A stretch of DNA of 26,741 bases from CAYFQV01 sp964413635. GTDB taxonomy: Bacteria > Spirochaetota > Spirochaetia > DSM-27196 > PWMO01. The stretch lies in the NCBI GenBank assembly GCA_964413635.1, contig CAYPTH010000031.1, positions 1 through 26,741 on the forward strand. The letters run 5' to 3'. Below, one piece after another: positions 23,779 to 26,741 of the stretch. The notes below the pieces were generated by a model. The model was given only the letters and a program-made list of their open reading frames with translations. It was not told where the DNA came from and ran no database searches. Position numbers and translations under genes: made by a program. Position 1 is the stretch's first letter. Every line of letters begins with the position of its first letter.

Positions 23779-24744
23779 GTGAGAACGAAGCACTCCCTGA
23801 AAAAGCGTGTTCTCCTCTGCGCCGTCGTGGCGTTTGCACTCATTGGGCCGTTTGCAAACGCCCAAGGCGTAGATCTTTCGATCCGCTTTTTCGACACGGA
23901 AGTCTACTTCCCGGACAGCGAAATCCAGGTGAAGCTCACCATTCGCAACGAGTCACCGGAATCCTTCCGCTTTCGCCTTGCGGAGAATCGGGTCTTCAAC
24001 ATCGATTTCGATGTGAGAACGCTCTCGAATCGGGAGCTCGATGCGTCTCAGCAATTTATCAATGCCCGAACGTCGAATCAACGGGTCTTTTACCGGGAGC
24101 TCACGTTACAGCCCGGCGCCGAGTACGGTTTCGTTGAGGATCTCGGAGATTACATTGATATCCAGGATCCCGGTGTCTACGTCATTACGGCAACGTTTTA
24201 CCCCGAACTGGTTGATGGTAGCACGGAAGCCATTCGTTCCGACCGGCTCATGCTATCCGTGCGCCCCCGCGTTGCTAGGGTGGAAGAGGTGGTGCAAGAG
24301 CGCATTGACCAGGAAACCTCCGAGATCCTCGAGCGGGAGCAGATTCCCCCGGACGAGGTGGTACGCCGTACGATTCGTGCACGCCAGCAAGGTCAGTGGA
24401 ACCGTTTTTTCCTCTATCTGGACGTAGAGAGTCTGCTTCGTGGCAACCCCGCCCGAGAGCGTGAGTACGTCCGAATGTCGGAGCAGGAGCGGCAGGAGGA
24501 GCTTGCCGAGTTTCGAGAGCAACTGCGCGCGGAAAGCATCGATCAAGAGATCAGTGCGATCCCCGAGACCTTTGAGATTCTCCAGACCAGCTACACCCAG
24601 AACGAAGGCCAGGTAGTCGCGAACCTCCGCTTCCGCGAAGAGGGCTTCACCGCAATTCGTAAGTATACCTACTACTTGCGCAAGGACGACCAAAGCTGGG
24701 AGATTTACGACTACACAGTATCGAACTTGGGCACGGCTCCATGA
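23779..24744 (+). CDS. Exported protein of unknown function
   Basis: I do not recognise a named family. About 321 residues with an N-terminal signal peptide: basic stretch (K-H-S-L-K-K-R), hydrophobic core, and likely cleavage at A-N-A before Q-G-V-D-L. The first mature part (about 28-140) reads like a beta-sandwich (V-Y-F-P-D-S-E-I-Q-V-K-L-T-I-R-N-E-S), similar in feel to intracellular proteinase inhibitor-type Ig-like folds. A Glu/Arg-rich helical stretch follows (about 165-260), then a C-terminal beta region ending in S-W-E-I-Y-D-Y-T-V, as in NTF2-like or DUF4878-like domains. The start is uncertain: GTG at 23779, with in-frame TTG codons at 23770 and 23758, none with a good ribosome binding site. 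Its stop overlaps the PilZ gene start (ATGA). Location is periplasm or cell surface. Confidence 0.75.
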   Translation: MRTKHSLKKRVLLCAVVAFALIGPFANAQGVDLSIRFFDTEVYFPDSEIQVKLTIRNESPESFRFRLAENRVFNIDFDVRTLSNRELDASQQFINARTSNQRVFYRELTLQPGAEYGFVEDLGDYIDIQDPGVYVITATFYPELVDGSTEAIRSDRLMLSVRPRVARVEEVVQERIDQETSEILEREQIPPDEVVRRTIRARQQGQWNRFFLYLDVESLLRGNPAREREYVRMSEQERQEELAEFREQLRAESIDQEISAIPETFEILQTSYTQNEGQVVANLRFREEGFTAIRKYTYYLRKDDQSWEIYDYTVSNLGTAP

Positions 24745-25469
24745 AGATTCTCCTGGTCTCGAATCGGCAAGAGCTCGGAAAGCTGGTACACACCCACTTT
24801 CGTCCCCACGGGAGCGAGCTCATCCACTACTTCAACCCCATCAAGGCGATGGACAATCTGGACGAGATCGATCCAGACCTCATCCTCTTTAGCGCTCAGG
24901 ACTTTCCGCGCCACTGGAAGCCCTTTGCCGCCTTCCTGCGAGACCAACGAAGTCGCGACGAATCCGTGTTTATCTTGCTGGAGGGACACGACTTGTCGGA
25001 AGAGGAGGCGGAGAAGGCGCAGCACCTGGCGGTGAATGCGCTTGTCGGTGAGGATCTCTCAGACGCGACCGAGCTTGCCCGTCTGAAGGACGTCGTGAGC
25101 CGGTACAAGAAGCTCGACGAGGGTCGCACCGAGCACCGATACGTTCCCCACGGCCCGGATGACATTCACTTTGCCTTCACTCATCCTTCGAGCTTTCAGG
25201 TGATTACCGGAACCGTCGTCGATATCTCCACAACGGGCGTCAGATTCGTGCCGGCCAACCCCGCTCGCACCCGCGATCTGGAACAGGGTCAACGTCTCGA
25301 CGAGTGTTCCCTCCAACTCGGCGACGACATTAGCACCGTTGACTGCACGGTAGTACGGGCCGGACAGGAACTCGGTCTTCGTTTTGAGCACGCAAGCGAC
25401 GAGCCTTTCAATCGGATTCAAGGCTACATAGAAGGCTCCTCCGAGCGTCTGCTTCACGAGCGCGTCTAG
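24741..25469 (+). CDS. PilZ-domain protein with degenerate receiver-like N-terminus
   Basis: Probable cyclic di-GMP effector, 242 residues, cytoplasmic. The C-terminal PilZ domain (about 127-235) has both ligand motifs: R129-T-E-H-R133 (RxxxR) and D161-I-S-T-T-G166 (D/NxSxxG). The first 105 residues follow the beta-alpha rhythm of a response-regulator receiver (K-I-L-L-V-S-N; D-L-I-L-F-S-A-Q-D-F-P), but the acidic pair is S7/N8, the phosphoacceptor position is occupied by S51 or A52, and the K-P motif is missing, so it cannot be a phosphorylated receiver. The ATG overlaps the stop of the exported-protein gene, with no clear ribosome binding site of its own, so translation is probably coupled. 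Similar proteins occur in spirochaetes, where PilZ proteins affect motility; that role is inference here. Confidence 0.82.
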   Translation: MKILLVSNRQELGKLVHTHFRPHGSELIHYFNPIKAMDNLDEIDPDLILFSAQDFPRHWKPFAAFLRDQRSRDESVFILLEGHDLSEEEAEKAQHLAVNALVGEDLSDATELARLKDVVSRYKKLDEGRTEHRYVPHGPDDIHFAFTHPSSFQVITGTVVDISTTGVRFVPANPARTRDLEQGQRLDECSLQLGDDISTVDCTVVRAGQELGLRFEHASDEPFNRIQGYIEGSSERLLHERV

Positions 25470-25542
25470 GAGTGTTTCCCCGGCGACATCCCCCGGGCAC
25501 AACACTGGACGGCGCCGCACTTCTCATTGCACATTGAAAACA

Positions 25543-26562
25543 ATGTCACAAACCCCACACGACATCGAGGCGGACGCACCACGTCGCGCTCAATACTGGG
25601 AGTCACGCGGTGACGATGGCGTACAGTGTCACCTCTGCCCACACAACTGTGTCATCCGCGACGGCAAGTCCGGCATTTGCGGAGTGCGTCGCAACGACGG
25701 CGGCGCGCTCGTCCTGCCCTTTTACGGTCAGGCGACCGCGCTGGCCATGGACCCCATTGAGAAGAAGCCTCTCTACCACTTTCACCCCGGCAGCCAGGTC
25801 CTCTCGGTTGGCTTCCTCGGCTGCAGCCTCCGCTGCCCGTTCTGTCAGAACTACCGTATCTCACAGTCGACCACGGCCTACGCCGAATACGTGGATCCCG
25901 CGGATCTGGTTGCCAGCGCCGGGCAGCACAACTCGGTCGGCGTGGCCTACACCTACAACGAGCCGACCGTCCACGCGGAGTACGTGTTGGATGCCGCAGA
26001 GCGCACCCGCGCGGCGGGCCTCAAGAACGTACTGGTCACCGCTGGATACCTCAATGAGCAATCGGCCCGAGAGATCTTCTCGGAAATGGATGGCGTAAAC
26101 ATCGACCTCAAGGGCTTTCAAGAAGACTTCTACCGGAAGGAGCTCAAGGCGGGGCTTTCAGAGGTCTTGCGGGCAATCGAAATTGCCTATGACCGGTGCC
26201 ACCTCGAGCTTACCACCTTGGTGATACCGGGAAAGAACGACAGTGACGAGGAGATTGAGTCGATCGCCAAGCACATTGCCTCAATCGATGACAGCATCCC
26301 GCTTCACATGAGCGCCTACTACCCGAGCTATCAGTACGTGCAAGAGGGGACCACCCCGGAGCACCTCTACTCGCGAGTTGAGATTGCACGGAAGCATCTG
26401 CATTACGTCTATCCCGGAAACGTCCCCGGCGCGGCCGACACCCGCTGCCGCTACTGCGGCACTACCCTCATTGAGCGTAATCGCTACACGATCTCCGCGC
26501 CCGGTCTGACCAAGGACAAGCGCTGCACTACCTGCGGAGAGCCGGCGCCGTTCGTTGTATAG
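25543..26562 (+). CDS. amrS: Radical SAM enzyme, AmrS type (AmmeMemoRadiSam system)
   Basis: Radical S-adenosylmethionine protein of 339 residues. The iron-sulphur cluster motif is C94-x3-C98-x2-C101 in G-C-S-L-R-C-P-F-C-Q-N-Y. The N-terminal cysteine set C29-H-L-C32-P-H-N-C36 with I-C46-G-V-R is characteristic of AmrS, as is the C-terminal zinc-knuckle-like R-C-R-Y-C-G and R-C-T-T-C-G pair. AmrS normally goes with AMMECR1 and Memo domain proteins, neither of which is in this window; the reaction is not one I can state from sequence. The start is the ATG at 25543; a TTG three codons earlier is possible, and neither has a good ribosome binding site. It lies 73 bp after the PilZ gene, so co-transcription is uncertain. 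Confidence 0.9.
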   Translation: MSQTPHDIEADAPRRAQYWESRGDDGVQCHLCPHNCVIRDGKSGICGVRRNDGGALVLPFYGQATALAMDPIEKKPLYHFHPGSQVLSVGFLGCSLRCPFCQNYRISQSTTAYAEYVDPADLVASAGQHNSVGVAYTYNEPTVHAEYVLDAAERTRAAGLKNVLVTAGYLNEQSAREIFSEMDGVNIDLKGFQEDFYRKELKAGLSEVLRAIEIAYDRCHLELTTLVIPGKNDSDEEIESIAKHIASIDDSIPLHMSAYYPSYQYVQEGTTPEHLYSRVEIARKHLHYVYPGNVPGAADTRCRYCGTTLIERNRYTISAPGLTKDKRCTTCGEPAPFVV

Positions 26563-26585
26563 CCGGGCCGCCCGTTCCGCACTTC

Positions 26586-26614
26586 TTGACACTTGATACG
26601 GGATATTGTAATTT
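26586..26614 (+). promoter_or_regulatory. Promoter of tRNA-Asn
   Basis: TTGACA (26586-26591), a 17-bp spacer and TAATTT (26609-26614) stand 18 bp before the mature tRNA 5' end. The -35 is perfect; the -10 is weak (3 of 6). Confidence 0.6.
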
Positions 26615-26632
26615 CCCGCTACCGATAGCCGT

Positions 26633-26705
26633 TCCCGTGTAGCTCAGCTGGTAGAGCAAGTGGCTGTTAACCACTGGGTCGTTGGTTCGAGTCCAACCGC
26701 GGGAG
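26633..26705 (+). tRNA. tRNA-Asn (anticodon GUU)
   Basis: A 73-nt cloverleaf: acceptor stem TCCCGTG with CGCGGGA (one G-U pair), D-arm GCTC/GAGC, anticodon stem AGTGG/CCACT around loop CTGTTAA, variable loop GGGTC, T-stem GTTGG/CCAAC around TTCGAGT, and discriminator G. The anticodon GTT reads AAC and AAU. CCA is not encoded; the following bases are CTATAATG. Confidence 0.97.
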
Positions 26706-26741
26706 CTATAATGCTCTTCGGAGTACGCAGATAACGGCCCC

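Noticed and set aside
26707..26712. Perfect TATAAT just after tRNA-Asn
   Set aside because: There is no -35 at 16-18 bp (only TTGGTT at 19 bp, inside the T-arm), and the window ends before any gene that it could serve.

Overview
The window is an ordinary, densely coding bacterial chromosome segment of roughly 60% G+C by eye. It holds 16 protein genes (one cut by the left edge) and two tRNAs, and I see no phage, insertion sequence or CRISPR array. The best taxonomic guess is a member of the Spirochaetota. This is inferred from three things: an EF-G of the spirochaete/mitochondrial EF-G2 type next to a class II EF-G, a protein with a degenerate receiver and a PilZ domain, and an unrecognised exported protein translationally coupled to it. 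No rRNA or other decisive marker is present. A 100-N gap flanked by an exact 55-bp duplication shows that this is a draft scaffold, probably from a short-read or metagenome assembly.

Layout. Positions 1-3696, minus strand, probably one operon read right to left: glycerophosphodiester phosphodiesterase, Na+/Ca2+ antiporter, M18 aminopeptidase, and a metallo-beta-lactamase-fold hydrolase that runs off the window. Positions 3856-11151, plus strand: an exported PQQ-type aldose sugar dehydrogenase, an amidase-signature hydrolase, a large membrane sensor histidine kinase with a periplasmic substrate-binding-like domain, and a receiver-GGDEF diguanylate cyclase. These four have gaps of 9-10 bp or a 4-bp overlap. 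Positions 11193-11264: tRNA-Val(UAC), minus strand, with its own promoter. Positions 11378-15623, plus strand: two different EF-G paralogues in tandem, the second behind a strong sigma70-type promoter. Positions 15649-23754, minus strand: mfd, ptsP (GAF plus Enzyme I), trmB and a citrate synthase. Positions 23779-26562, plus strand: the exported protein, the PilZ protein coupled to it, and a radical SAM enzyme of the AmrS type. Positions 26633-26705: tRNA-Asn(GUU) with a promoter.

How the genes work together. The kinase and cyclase form a split two-component system whose output should be cyclic di-GMP. The PilZ protein about 13 kb away is a possible cyclic di-GMP reader. The EF-G pair looks like a ribosome-recycling GTPase plus a divergent class II EF-G that lacks the usual catalytic histidine; the housekeeping translocase is presumably encoded elsewhere. 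Mfd, PtsP and TrmB are housekeeping functions (transcription-coupled repair, nitrogen-type phosphotransfer, tRNA m7G46). When the two 55-bp flanks of the N gap are merged, the ptsP stop codon and the trmB start codon overlap in GTGA, as they would in an intact operon. I found no convincing new defence or mobile system. The items most worth a second look are the EF-G pair, the gap artefact, the split cyclic di-GMP kinase and the pseudo-receiver PilZ pair. No stretch longer than 300 bases lacks a gene; the longest non-coding stretches are 3697-3855, 13412-13529 and the artefactual 17821-17971.
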